Origin: Theocolax elegans
Lineage: Eukaryota > Arthropoda > Insecta > Hymenoptera > Cerocephalidae
DNA: 64,000 nucleotides
Direction: 5' to 3'
Assembly: GCA_026168455.1 (NCBI GenBank)
Contig: CM047426.1
Coordinates: forward strand, 87,323,986 to 87,387,985
The notes beneath the pieces were generated by a model. That model was not told the DNA's origin. It searched no databases and saw only the letters and a program-made list of their open reading frames with translations. Positions 38,351 through 51,100 of this stretch are shown in pieces. Every line of letters starts with the position of its first letter. The stretch's first letter is position 1. A program made the translations under genes and the position numbers.

Positions 38351-38421
38351 GTGCAACCCGCGGGATTCGATCGCGGGTCATGGAAGCCGTGTGCGCGGAC
38401 GCGCGCCTTAATCCCCACGGC
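38351..38421 (-). ncRNA. tRNA-like Pol III unit in right arm of element B
   Basis: The exact mirror copy of the 37143-37213 segment lies on the minus strand, followed downstream by the matching T12 run (seen as A12 at 38339-38350). The two units point toward each other into the 655-bp spacer. Confidence 0.45.
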
Positions 38422-39821
38422 TATTTTAGCATTCTAATACCATACGTTTAAAACTTATATTTAAGTTGCGCCCCCTAGGGGAGCTTAGAAATAAATATTA
38501 TTTAATCATTATAGCGTTTGAAATAGCAATATAATAATTAATATATTTTGTCACTTACATTTTATGAAAAAAATAGAAGAAAAAAAATTGTAAGTAACAA
38601 GTATTTTTAGCCCGTGGATGCATACGCTGAATACCATACTTGGTCGATATGGCAGGCACCGACTCCACGTTTACCTTCCTCGCGGTATTACCATGCGTTC
38701 GATAATTTCGTCGGTAACCGCACGTTTACTTTACCCATAAAGATAAATGTGAAAAGTGCCCAAAACGTGTCCGTATTATATCAACAAATTTAATTACTTA
38801 GTTTTAAAATTATCTTCCAATTTTTAAGATACGTTATTGTATCCACTGTTTTTTATTATCCATATTATTTTACAAATCCTACACTAATAAATTGCTATTA
38901 TTCATATATTATATTGAAAACATTTTTTCGCATCGCATACATACAACATATAATAGATTTAATATTGCTGTTGTATTTATAATTATTTATATTATTTATA
39001 TTTACAGTTATTTTGGATAATTACATATTTAAGTTGTTGTTCATTATATGCTTTTTCTGCATTTGTTAGTTATTATTTAATTATTCATTATTGTTAATAG
39101 TATTGAACATTAGTGTAGTTGCATCTCAATTTTAAGTACCTCATTTATTCTTTTGCACAATACTAATTATTCATTAATTTTATGCGCGTGTTATATTATA
39201 AATGGTATGTGTATAAAAAATTTTTCTAAAGCATAAAATTTATTATTAACAATTTAATATGCATTAAATTCAATCAATTAATGGAATATTAATATACAAT
39301 TAATTAATTTTTTTTATATATTATATAATATAGTAAGTTATTATTGTTTAATTAATTCAATTATTATTTGCAGTATTACGTATTAATTACGCTATACTAT
39401 TTATCCACGCATATATTTACATTCATTGGACACTTTTAAATTATTTTTATTTATTAATAACAATTAAATATTAGTTATTTAAAATATCATGTTCTAAAGC
39501 GTTTGAATTTGGCGCGCTCTGACGCGCATACTGTCGCGGATGAGTTTCATGCGATACGTAACTTCATGCGAGTAGGCAAAATTACAGAGTAGGCAATATT
39601 CCATCTACCCGTTCAATGTTTGAGTCCATTTTCAACTTGTGAAAAGTTGTGTTTAGTATTTATAGTTGTATATTTAATATTGTAAATAATTACTGATATA
39701 TCATGTTTGTTTAAAATTAAAGTAGTATTATAATTACTTAAACTATTAAATTTTAATTAATAAAAAAAGGATATTCGTATTCTAACCTATAAATAGTAGT
39801 TTACATACATTATCAACAATA

Positions 39822-41622
39822 ATGTCTGAAAAAGAAAAAGTTCTCTTTTGTGGTGACGTTGAAGGACGTTTCAAATTACTTTTTTCGAAAGTAGACGCTA
39901 TTAACAAGAAAAATGGACCATTTGACTTTTTATTTTGCGTTGGGAATTTCTTTGGCGAAAACAATTCTGAGCTAGATCCTTACATAGCAGGAACGAAAAC
40001 TGTAAACATTCCAACCTATATTATTGGTCCCAACAGAGAAAATGACATACAACATTATCAGAATCTGAATGATAGTGAATTATGTAATAATCTTACTTAT
40101 TTAGGCAAACGTGGATTATATACAACAAGTTTTGGATTGAAAATTGCTTATCTCAGTGGAGTTGAAAAGAATGCAAACAATCCTAAAGAATGTACTTTTG
40201 ACCAAAATGATGTTACAGCAGTAAGAAATATATGTTTAAAGGGTTGCCCAGCATTCAGAGGAGTAGATATATTATTAACGTCTCAATGGCCAGAGGGAAT
40301 CACTAATCTAACGGAGAAAAAGACAGATTTTGAGTATAAGGGATCTAGATTAATATCTTGGTTAGCTACACACCTTAAACCAAGATATCATGCTTGTGGA
40401 CTTGAAAATATTCATTATGAAAGATCCCCCTACAGGTAAATTTTTATTTATTATACTTTGATATATAAATAAAATGAGTTCATGTAATAATTTTAATTCA
40501 ATTTGTTTAACATTTAATAATTATTTATCTTTTTAGAAATCAAAATGAAAGTGAAGATGGTATTGATATAGCAACACGATTTATAGCTCTTGCTAAAGTA
40601 GGCAATCCTGAAAAAAAGAAATGGTTGTATGCATTAAATTTAACTCCAGTTGATAAAACTAGAATGTCTGAATTAATGATGAGAACAACTGATGAAACGC
40701 TGAGCCCATATCCCAAATCAATGCTGCAAAATAATCCAGGAAAAAAAACGGAAGACGCAACTCAGTACTTTTTTGACATGGACTCTAAAGAAGAGAAAAA
40801 GAAAGCTAAAAGACCAAAAATAGAATTTGATCAAAATAAATGTTGGTTCTGTTTATCAAGTCAAGATGTTTCTAAACATTTAGTTATTTCTACAGGAAAA
40901 GAAATTTATTTAGCTTTAGCAAAAGGTGGTGTTGTAGATGATCACTTTTTAGTTTTACCTGTAACACATCATCAAAGTTTATCTATTTTACCAGATAATG
41001 TGAAAGAAGAATTGAGATTGTACAAGGTAATACATATATATTGTAAACAAATTATAATAGTAAATAATACAATTTATCGAATATAGTTTTTAATTTTATT
41101 ATTTTTAAGGAGGCTATTAGAAAATACTATGCACTTAATGACCGAGTACCAGTATTTTTTGAGAGAAATTTCAAAACTTCTCACTGTCAACTTCAAGCTG
41201 TTCCTATCCATAAAAATCAAGCACCAGCTTTAAAAGAAACATTTGAAGTAATTATTAAATAGATTGTCAAATTTTTTGTTTAAGTATACAACAAAACATG
41301 TGATTTTTATATTATTTTTTATTTGTAGGAAATTGCTGGAATTTATCACATTTCAATCAAGGAATTAAATGTGGACTTGCATGAAATTGCTCCACCAGGC
41401 ACATTGTATTTCTATGTAGAATTGCCAGATGGACAAAGATTATTTTACCGAATAAAAAAGGATTTTCCTCTTCAGTTTGGTCGAGAAGTGGTTTGTAGTG
41501 ATAGAATATTAGATATACCTGAGAGGTTTGATTGGAAAGATTGTCAGTTAACTAAGGAACAAGAATTTGTGTTAGCAGAGAAGATTAAAGCCAAATTTAA
41601 ACCATTTGATGTAAAATTATAA
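39822..41622 (+). CDS. CWF19L1: CWF19-like protein 1
   Basis: CWF19/Drn1-family protein linked to late spliceosomes and lariat debranching. Four coding exons, 39822-40435, 40537-41026, 41110-41247 and 41329-41622, join in phase and give 511 residues, close to the vertebrate length (about 540). The N-terminal part (KVLFCGDVEGRF, then FLFCVGNFFG) is the metallophosphoesterase-like CwfJ N-domain. The middle (about residues 304-355) is the HIT-like CwfJ C-terminal domain 1, with Cys307/Cys310 in CWFC and a THHQS segment. The last exon is CwfJ domain 2, ending FDVKL. The ATG at 39822 is followed at once by the domain's first strand. Nested transposons end about 190 bp upstream. Poly(A) signals lie at 41667 and 41674. 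Convergent with APIP. Confidence 0.95.
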
Positions 41623-41660
41623 AAAAGTAAGCTGCTTCATTTACAAGATACCTATTATTA

Positions 41661-41679
41661 TTTATTAATAAATAATAAA
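41661..41679. promoter_or_regulatory. overlapping two-strand poly(A) signals
   Basis: The 19-bp segment reads TTTATTAATAAATAATAAA. It carries two AATAAA hexamers for CWF19L1 on the plus strand, and TTTATT (AATAAA on the minus strand) for APIP. A further minus-strand AATAAA lies at 41730-41735. The stops of the two genes are only about 300 bp apart. Confidence 0.5.
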
Positions 41680-41919
41680 ATTAATTTTGTATATATGAAA
41701 ATTTAAATATGGGTAAAATGTTTCTAATTTTTATTAAGAGTGAAATTGTAACTACATAGTTAGTACTAAAAATGAATGTACATCAAGTAATTATTTGTAC
41801 TTTATCTTTGTACAAATTGTAAAAAAATGTAAATGACTTTTATAAAGTGTAAATTATGTAAAACACATGTATATTGCATATGGCACTGTTTCTTTGTACT
41901 TGCCATTTTTGTTAAAAAT

Positions 41920-43141
41920 TTAAACTTGGGTACTTTTTCTTTGATATTTTAGTTCATGTTGTTCTGGAGTCATTAGTGGATCTAATCCACTTTGTTTCAT
42001 TTGTAAAGCAATATCAAAAAGATAGTCATAGCATTCAGTCCTAAAATAAAAAAAAATTATTATTTCAAATAGAATTGTAATAAATATTATTATTTTTAAT
42101 CAGAAGCTTATTTCTTTACATTGTTTTTGCTTGTTGCCAAGTATCACCCCAAACGTAAACACCATGTCTACGTACAAGAACTGCACAAGATTCTGGATAC
42201 TCCTGAATAATTTCAGCCATACGTCCTTTTAAATCTTCTTCAAAAGGTGTATTTTCTATGATTGGTACTACTAATTCTTCATCATATCTATAGTATCTTT
42301 CTAACTTTTGATTTCGAATTCCTAAATTATTATAGATATGTAATATTAAACATATTATTTACATTGCAAAAAAAGTATGCAAAAGTTATTTTTATGAATT
42401 ATATTAACCTTTGATCATTTCGAGGTGTGATACACGAAATTCTGTGCCTGGCCAAAGAAGTGTTACCATGACAGCAAATTTGGAATGAGTGTGAATAACA
42501 GCACCAGCATTTCTTGAGGTATAAGCGCACATAAATAGTGGTGTACATTGAGATTTTTTTAGTTTTTTCTCTGGAGGAGGCAGTTCTAAGTCTTTTCCTT
42601 CGATGTCTTGAACAAACATATCATTTGGCAGGATTCGTTCCTTTTGTACTCCAGATGGAGCAATATATATTTTATCCCTAAAATATAATTTATAAACTTT
42701 AGAGTATTTAAATTGAAATTTAATTCCTACATCAAATATATAATTTAAAAATTTTAATCTTAAAATATTGTTACAGAAAGCATTTTTTGATGCTGATTAT
42801 GTTATCTTAAGCGTTTGATAAGCATATTGAATAATAAAAAAAAATCTTAAATAATATCTCAAATTCATACTCATGTTTTATGGATATTCCACCACCAGTT
42901 CCTGTAACCCATCCCAAGTGATAAAATTGTCTACAAAGTTCTGGAATCAAGTTCTTTGGATGCTCCTAATACATATTTATAAAATAATCAATATGCTTAA
43001 GTTAAAAATAAAATTATCAATACTTGTGAAGCTTTCATAAAGCAGTTATTTATATAAAAAGCTTTATAAAAATGTTTATATGATTATATTTACCTTATCA
43101 AATCTATTATCATAATGATCCATTTTTAGAGATTCCGGCAT
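41920..43141 (-). CDS. APIP: methylthioribulose-1-phosphate dehydratase
   Basis: Cytosolic class II aldolase-fold zinc enzyme (MtnB) that dehydrates 5-methylthioribulose-1-phosphate in the methionine salvage pathway; in mammals it is also known as APAF1-interacting protein. Five exons on the minus strand, 43094-43141, 42871-42965, 42409-42677, 42120-42321 and 41920-42040, join in phase to 244 residues (human 242). Expected functional residues are all present with a constant offset of five from human: Cys92 in QCTPLF, His110 and His112 in VIHTHS, Glu134 in SHLEM, and His190 in RRHGVYVWG. The substrate-binding GTGGGIS loop lies at residues 22-28. Start MPESL at 43141. It is convergent with CWF19L1 and divergent from NAA35. 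Confidence 0.96.
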
Positions 43142-44190
43142 TTAAAACCGATTGATTTTCGTGTGTATAGAATAGAAGGCTTTAGTAAAAAATTGATGTC
43201 ACTATGTAATGACCTGTTGAATAAATTTGCGATGATTTGTCAATATTTACATATGCATTACAATAATTAAAGTATTGAAACAATGAATTTATTACAAACC
43301 GGTTGTATTAAATTACAATATGCGTATCGAAGTAGTTTGTAGTTTTCAGATGTATCTTATATATAGACCACTTTGCTTCGGCTTATCAATGCCCTTACAG
43401 TATATATGTATATAGTAGCGGTCGGTCACGGTTCAATTGTCAATTTGTCATGAATACTTTGCGACGGCTTGACCGTCAGAAAATCGTCACGTGACTTTGG
43501 CAAAGGCGTAGGCGTCCTAAATTAGAAGATATATCTATGATATCTATAGAATCTAAAGTTATATATATTCAAGAATTGTATATTCAAGATTATACTATAT
43601 TTTAATTGTTACAAGGTTCTTGTGTGTGTATATATATATGTATATATTTGTATTAAATATTTTAAATAATTATTATGCGTATTATTTAAATAACTATTCT
43701 GTCATTCATATTAATTAATTACGTTTGAAATGAAAATTATATGTTTACATAAAAGTTATGTCAATTATTAATTTCATTTTTAAATATTTATATATATTGA
43801 TAATTGTTTTAGATTTGAAAATTTAATAATTTTATAAACAAATGTTAATTATTTATGTTAATTATTTATGACAATGTAATAATAAATATAAAAGCAATTA
43901 TTGTTATTATATTAATACACATTATAATTAGAAACATATATTTATAATTAAAATGTTTAATACGCAACTGCTGGTAAGGTAGAAATTAAAATAAGCGACT
44001 GTCAATTTAAATGTGTCAAAATTGTGTAGTGTTATACGCATCATGTAAGAAAATCTCTAAATATTCTAGTGTTATTTTTCTTTGGAAATATGCCAATACT
44101 CGTATGAAAAATCAGAAGGTTTGTAACAAGGTTAGGTTTAGTTGCGGAGTGAAAACGGAGTAGCTGTGTTGAGGGCCAGTGGCCACAAAA
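43142..44190. promoter_or_regulatory. intergenic region between divergent APIP and NAA35
   Basis: This 1.05-kb AT-rich spacer holds the 5' ends of both genes. A more GC-rich patch with TATA-like strings lies at about 43,360-43,510 and a second patch at 44,095-44,190 just before the NAA35 ATG. No element or extra gene was seen. Promoter function is inferred from position. Confidence 0.4.
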
Positions 44191-47100
44191 ATGGCGAGGT
44201 TAATGGAAGAGCAAAGTTCAGTTGACATGAACGAAGAAAAAGAAACGTAAGACATTTTTATTTATTTTTGTTAAAAGTTAATTTGAAATTAAAATAAATA
44301 TTTTGGTTAGTTTCCCAAAAAATGTTTGTTAATTATTGAACTCATTTCATATGTACTAAAAATAACCTAGTCTCTCATACTTTATAATATTCATTTTAAG
44401 ATGAATCAAAATATGTTTATTTTAAAAAACTATAAAATAAATAAAATAAAATGCTATATTTTGTAACAGGTATGATCATGTTTCGTCTAACTGGATAGAT
44501 ATCACACAGGAGTTCTTTGAAGCTATCACTGGTAAATATGAGATATATAAATCTACAAGCTATTTAAGGAAATATTTTTCTTGTGCTTAAATAAAATAAA
44601 AATCGTTTACTATTGAATTGTTTGTTTATTAATAAGTTTTAATTATTTCAGATCTAGAACTTGGAGAACTTTTGCATGATGAACTTTTTGGATTGTTTGA
44701 TGCAATGTCAGCTATTGAAATGATGGATCCAAAAATGGATGCTGGAATGCTTTGTAATAGAGGCAACAATAAGCCTTATACATTTTTACAAGCAGCCAGT
44801 TCAGGAGTAATTAAATTAGATAATCTTACGGCTAGTGAGATTATTGGAATAATTGATTCTACTTATGCTTGTATAGTTTCATGGTTAGAAGGTCATAGTT
44901 TAGCCCAAACAGTTTTTACTAATTTATATTTACATGATCCAGATCAAATCATAGATAAAACATTAAAAACATTTTGTTATGCCGTTTATAAAATTATCGA
45001 AGAGATTAGAGAATGTATAATTAGAGCTTCTGTGTACGAAGAAGAGGATTTTCAAAGTGTTATGTATGGAGGGTACAAGCTACAATCTGATGTTACAGAA
45101 CATAGAACTATTTTTATGTTACGAGAAGTCGAAGAAGAATTACACAGAAAAAGTCGGATAAAACCAGTTGATGATGAAACAGAAAACGAGGTAAATTTTT
45201 TAAAATATAGTTGAAAATAGAATATTATAACCTCTCAAGTATTATTTTACCAAGAGATGATTTGAATATAACTTTTCTTTTTTAGTACAATGATGGGATA
45301 GCCCTGTATGCAAGGATAAGATTTACAAAGATGTTTTATCAAGTTTTAACATTAATGGGAAGAAAAGAACAACTGCAGCAAAAATTTAATAACTGTCAGC
45401 GAGTTCTCTCTAATTGTTCAAGCATGCTTCAAGTTATGATAAAAACAGTTAATAGGGGTGCAAAAGCTGATGAAATAAGTAAGTTTAAACTGAATATTCA
45501 TTAAATTTTTACTATGCACATGTGTACATTTTTACATTTTTATTAGCAAATCATCCGAATGTGATGGGTTTTGATCCTATGATTAACCAAAGATTACTGC
45601 CACCGACATTTCCAAGGTATACCAAAATAAAACCAAGAATTGAAGCATTACAATATATGGATGAACTTGTAAATCGATTCAAAACAGTTACAAAAATTAC
45701 AAGTTATACTAGTTTTCACGCTGCTTTGGTAATAATTTTTTATAATATTTTAAATTTATTTTACATATTATCATACATGTATTGAATAGCTTAATGCTTG
45801 TATTTATGTATTCTTTTTAGGACTTTTTTTTAGAATTTTCACGACAAAGTCCATGCATACTATCAAGGTCGATGTTACAAATTGTTTATTTGCCCTCGTC
45901 AAATCGAGTCTTTGGTGTTCATAATTTTGCGGATGTGTTAAAGGAAGCAGCAAGAAATTTTATTGCGCCACCAGCTTTAATGTCAAAAAGCACATTATTA
46001 CAAAATCATCAAGCGAAAGAATGCGTTGACAATTTTTTGGGTCATTGTGCCAATTTTTTTAGTAATCTGTTACAAACTAGTGGTCATAATAGAGCTAGAC
46101 AAAGAGACAGATTAGCTTATTTATTTGAAACTTTTGCATCTTTGCAAGATGAGGTATATTTTATAGAAATTACTATTAAATTATTCAATTATTTTATACT
46201 ATAATTCTTAACTATAATTTGCAGATTTTATTAAATAATGATTTTGTACATTTATTTTCAGGCTGAACGAGTTGATAGCTACATGCATACATTATCGATG
46301 AAAACTGATACAGCAAGGCCTCATTTGGCTTGTTTTGGAACTTGGATTTTGTATCATACACTAAGAGTAATGGTTATGTATTTATTAAGTGGCTTTGAGC
46401 TAGAGCTTTATTCAGTTCACGAATACCATTATATATTTTGGTATTTGTATGAGTTCCTATATGGTTGGCTTGTGTCTGCTATTACAAGGGCTGACACATT
46501 CATATTGGAACAGGATATTCATAGTGAATCGCACAAAGGTAGGAGTGGTAAAAAGAGTGCAAAGAATAAAAAGAAGAAGGCCTCACCTAGACCCTATTAT
46601 TTAGAAATTTTAATGTATCAAGCAATGCAAAACATATGTGGAGGTTTTTATAAGGTAACATTATCAATTTTAGTTATTTTCTTCAAATTTTCTTTGTTTT
46701 ATTAAATCCTTATTCTATTTTAGGCCTTAGTAGGATTCAGAATGGATGGTAGGATACCATTACCAGAAAGTCAATTCGATTGTGAAAGAGTTCGATATGA
46801 ACACCGGTTGTTACCTTTTTCGTCACTGCTAACACCACCACCGGTTCATTATAAAAAATTTGTTGAAATGACGTACGCCCAAATAAATAAAAAGAATGTA
46901 AATAACAATTTTTAGAAATATTAACAAATACTTGTAATATTATATGAATACTGAATACATGTATATATATTTCATGTTATATAGGAAAAAGTCACAAGTG
47001 AGTCTCAATATTATGATGGTTGTCGACACTTTCATTCAGCTAGGAACATGTTAGATCGCGCATTAGAGTTCAATCCAACTGATTCTAACGTTATTAATGA

Positions 47101-47321
47101 GGTAACGTTACGAAAAATATTTAAATTTCACATTTAATGCTATAAATATGCATTCAAATGTATACATTATTAATTTTCAGATCAACGACCTGCTGAAAGT
47201 CGCCAAAACCAATTTTATTGTATTAAAATTGCTTACCGGCGGACATAAAAAGGATTCCAAAGAGCCGCCAGTCTTTGATTTTTCGTGCCACAAACATTTC
47301 CCTATTATAAAGCTTACTTAA
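44191..47321 (+). CDS. NAA35: N-alpha-acetyltransferase 35, NatC auxiliary subunit
   Basis: Mak10/NAA35 is the large scaffold subunit of NatC, which with NAA30 and NAA38 acetylates N-terminal Met followed by a hydrophobic residue on nascent chains. Ten exons, 44191-44246, 44470-44531, 44652-45190, 45286-45478, 45547-45728, 45821-46153, 46262-46654, 46724-46897, 46985-47101 and 47181-47321, all join in phase to 729 residues (human 725). The Mak10 signature [19 protein letters not shown] lies at about residues 54-72. A conserved [12 protein letters not shown] segment follows in exon 5, and a lysine-rich linker ([11 protein letters not shown]) at about 551-561 in exon 7. The start [10 protein letters not shown] is the first ATG before a good donor; another in-frame ATG lies four codons later. 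Poly(A) signal at 47976. Confidence 0.96.
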
Positions 47322-48188
47322 ATTAACATTCGTTTTTACACGCGCATTGTTTGATTTATTATTTATTTTACTTGAGTGAAATGAAATGTTAAAGTTTGTA
47401 ATGCCATTTTTTATAATTTCGCGACATGATGCATCAGGATACAACTTTGTCTTCCTTGGACTTCATCAAATTTTAACGGAGATTCAACGACTTGCTGCTG
47501 TACATTATACGCGAAACACCTAAAAATCTGACAATCTAAAACTCTATAAAGCTCATAATAAGTGATAAAATTTATTGTTAATTTAAGTTTTAGTTAGTTA
47601 ATTGTTGGCGGATGTCTCGCGAAAGACTTTTTCGAATGTTTGTTTAATTCTTCTTTTTTTTTTTGATCGACTAGGTTTGTAAATATATTTAGGCATTGTA
47701 ATTATGTATGAAAAAATGCGACCAGAGTCGTGAGTGATTTTTTTTAAAATATGACTTTGTTGTAGGAAAAATCAATTTTTCCTCTCAAGTCTTGTTTCAC
47801 GAGATGTACAAATTTTTATTCTTTTTTTTTGTTGAGCCGTATTCGACTCGTATAATAAAACTTTCTTAGAATATCGAGAGTGTGTTTATGTTTGTGCTAA
47901 AACGTCGATGATGTTCAAAACAATTTTGATCATCGTACACTTGTAGATATAGTTAAAAACAAAAACAAAAAAAATAATAAAGTATTGTATTTTATCAACA
48001 GTGTAACGAAAAAAAAGAAGCATATATTTCTTCTAACACTTTTTATTTGAATATATTCGCTTATGACTTCACGTATTTAATTTCAAAGGTTAGATATATT
48101 ATTATTATAATGTTTTTTTGCTGTCTTTAAGAAGATATATCGCATTTTGATATTACAAGTTAAATTCAACGTTCGAATCAAAATAATC
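47322..48188. other. NAA35 3' UTR and spacer before the IQUB-like gene
   Basis: Non-coding. An AATAAA hexamer at 47976-47981 fits the NAA35 3' end. The frame of the next gene stays open back to 48111 and has a possible acceptor (TGTCTTTAAG, exon from 48131), so an upstream exon of that gene is possible, but I found none coding a recognisable domain here. Confidence 0.5.
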
Positions 48189-51100
48189 ATGTTGACCGTG
48201 ATAGAAAGGGATCTTATTAAAAAACCCAAGTTAGGTGGTTGGAGAAACATAAACACGGGAGTGATATATTTAAATGCGGAGTCACAGACGGGACCGCCGC
48301 CTAAGCGAATCCCATTGGAGAAAACGTGTACTCGACACGTACAGACTGTTTTTCTAGACGAAAAAGAATGCCAGTCGACTTACGCTTGTGCCACGCAAAC
48401 GTGGCGGTAAGTCTGCCTCTGTCGAATGTAAAAAAGAATAATAATGTTCACTTGTAATGTCGCTTTGTAAATTTGTTATGATTACATTTTTTATTTAATG
48501 TTTAAGTCACATAACCAACATATTATTTTTACATATAAAAATGTAGTTCTTTTAATAGAATTAAAGGAATCAATATATGTAATAGACAATGACTTTATCA
48601 AACAAACGAGAATTGTATATAAAAATTTTAATGTAATATATAATTTTATATTCAATTATTTATTTAATACCAGTGATAAGGTATATTTAATACTCAAACT
48701 TCTTTTTTTACTTTATAACATGATAAGAATCGTTTTAAAAATTACTAGAACACATATTATACGTAAAAATGAATATTTGGTAAAACTTATTTTTGAGAAA
48801 GTAAAAGATTCAAATAAATCCATACTGCCTGTAATATTGAAATCAAATACTATATTCATAAAACTGTTTAATTTTCATATGTAACTGCCGCTGTGATTTT
48901 ACGTTGGACATATGTGAGATCAGCGTTGTTGTGCAATTCATTAAATATATACAAAGTTTTATTAAAATCAATAGTGTAATAGAAATAATGTAGTAATTGA
49001 ATTCGAAGAGTATTTCATGCGAAAAAAGGTCTTTTAATCATTATAATTTTGTAACAATATGTAAGCCATCAGAAATATAACAATTTTACTATAGTATAAA
49101 AAATAAAGTGACTAAAAAATCAACAAGTATGATACATGTTTTATTTATATAGATCGATTTTAATGTTTTAAATTCGTATAAAATTTGTAATGAAAGATAT
49201 AACGTTGATGCTATCTGTACGTGAAAAATTCACATAATATATTTATTTGATGATTATAATTAAAATAAAACCTCTTTATTGTATAATTGTGTGTTTAATT
49301 AATTTTATTGTTTTTTATTTCGATATATGTATTAAAATATATATATTTTTTGTTATTTTAGAAAAGACCTTTACATTTCGAATGCATCAAATAAATTTAT
49401 AACATCAAAGCCTTACGTTCAGCACGAAGAACATTTCCAGGATCTTAATAGTTATGCGCGTATCATTCAACGATGTTATCGAGCTTATAAAATATTAAAA
49501 TTTATAAAGGAGTGTGCTCAAATTTATAGAAAATTACTGGCGGCTTGCAATAAGATTAAGGATGAAAACGTTCAAGCTCGCAGGTAGTAGTCGTTATACT
49601 GTGGATTTATAGATATTTAGTATATAAAATAATTTTATTTAACCAGAGAACGATACCTTGCTGATTGTCGTGCTTTAAACAATCCTTGTACATTAATGGA
49701 TTACGATGCCCTTGTTAATTACTTGGAGACAATTGCAAAAAATAAAGATTTTCCAATCGACTCATCGAGATGTCGTGCCTTAAAGCTTCTAGAAGAAAAG
49801 AGACATAATTTTATCGTTGCTGATCGAAAAATGCGTGAGGCTCGTGAGATTCAAGAGCAAAACGCAAGAGTGCGGTTTTTATCGAGACACTGTCGACCAG
49901 TGAGTTGGCGTGATTGTAAAGGCAGAATTGTGGAAATGCTGACACTCAGAAATCAAGCAGCTCTCAAGTATTGGTCTTTATATGAATTATTGATGGGCAA
50001 AGTTGAGGAAAGTGATTTTGAATGTAAAATTGCAATTTTACTTGAGGTAATTATTTTCTCGTCATTTTCAATCAAGAAGATATATAACAAATATTATAAA
50101 AAATCTATTTTACAATGAGGAGTTCCATCCTCTGGGTCAAGAATTTCGTTGCAAACTTGGGAACGGTAAACGGGTACACAAATATAAAATAATTCATATG
50201 AATTTCAATCTCGTAGATTGTTCGACGAAAATTTCCTTTTTTTATAAATAAATACATTTTTTTAAAATACTGTCCATCAAGCCTTCAGACATATGTTTTC
50301 AACAATAAACCCAAATTTTTTCAGTTTTTTAAATCGATATTTTAATTGCGATGTTAGGGTTGAAAGTTTATGTTTTTTTCTCACTAATAATTACCGATCA
50401 AAAGTTGTTTACTCAAAATAATTTTTTCTTAATGTTGTAAGATATCCTTATGAATTTTGTTCAGATTTTTAAATCAGTATTTTAGATGTAATTTTTGGGT
50501 TGAAAGGTGCAGATTCTTTAAGGGGAGGTTGGACTTAGAAAATGGTAATTTTTAACATTTCTTTATAAACAAAAGGATACATTTTTGAAAAAATCTTGAA
50601 CGCCATGCCCTTAGGCATCTTTTAAATAATATGCTCAAATTTTTTCAGATTTTTAAATCTGTAATTTAATTTTGATTTCCGATTGAAAATTGATGCCTTT
50701 TTACCAATAATTATCGACCGAAAATTGTTTATTCAATTAATATTAACAAATTTATTTTCTCTTAAAAATAAAAATGTCAAGCCCTCGCTATTGTTTTAAA
50801 CGACGAATCATACGATTTGGAGACACGAAGCGCAAACATCTCATTTTGGTCAAAAGTTATGAAAGGCATAAAAATTAAACGAAAATATTGCCTGAAAAGT
50901 CAATAAAATTTTAATACTAAATTTTTGTTAAACTTTCGTCCGATTCTTATTTCTTCCATAACTTTTGATAATTGAGCTTTTTTTCAAATCGTATCTACTT
51001 GATCTAAGTTTTTCGCTATATTTGAGTTTGAGTGTCTACCTTTAATTGTTTCCGACTTATCAGTGATTAAACTGGAGCATATTTTTTCACAATTTTTCAT

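Larger units (their letters stand above)
35955..39610. mobile_element. 3.66-kb long-TIR element B with 8-bp target duplication
   Basis: The termini are GGGTAGATGGAATATTGCC and its exact complement. The flanking direct repeat GTTCAATG lies at 35947-35954 and 39611-39618. The arms (35955-37454 and 38110-39610, about 1.5 kb each) appear almost base-for-base complementary, with an offset change of only one base. A 655-bp unique AT-rich spacer (37455-38109) separates them and no transposase is visible. Long TIRs plus an 8-bp duplication are seen in fold-back and Mutator-like elements, but the superfamily is not established from this sequence. The arms' identity implies recent insertion or gene conversion. 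Confidence 0.92.
33746..39635. mobile_element. old fold-back element A, split by element B
   Basis: Left and right halves are diverged inverted copies. The left tip at 33746-33790 (TTGAAAATGG ... CTACCCCAGCCCG) is mirrored at 35925-35940 and, beyond element B, at 39619-39635. The motif AATTGTAC recurs many times in the left arm (33,833-34,385) and as its complement in the right arm (35,450-35,880). A CGCATGCGC core occurs in both arms (about 34,092 and 35,611). Element B is inserted in the right terminus, so A without B is about 2.2 kb. No transposase frame is visible and the family is unassigned. Confidence 0.65.

Noticed and set aside
35955..39610. LTR retrotransposon interpretation of the repeated arms
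   Set aside because: The repeats are inverted rather than direct, there is no primer-binding site, polypurine tract or gag/pol, and the duplication is 8 bp with TIR ends.
48498..48884. 128-codon open frame after exon 1 of IQUB-like copy 1
   Set aside because: It lies within an intron with clear donor and acceptor, and is Asn/Ile/Lys/Phe-rich as expected from AT-rich DNA.
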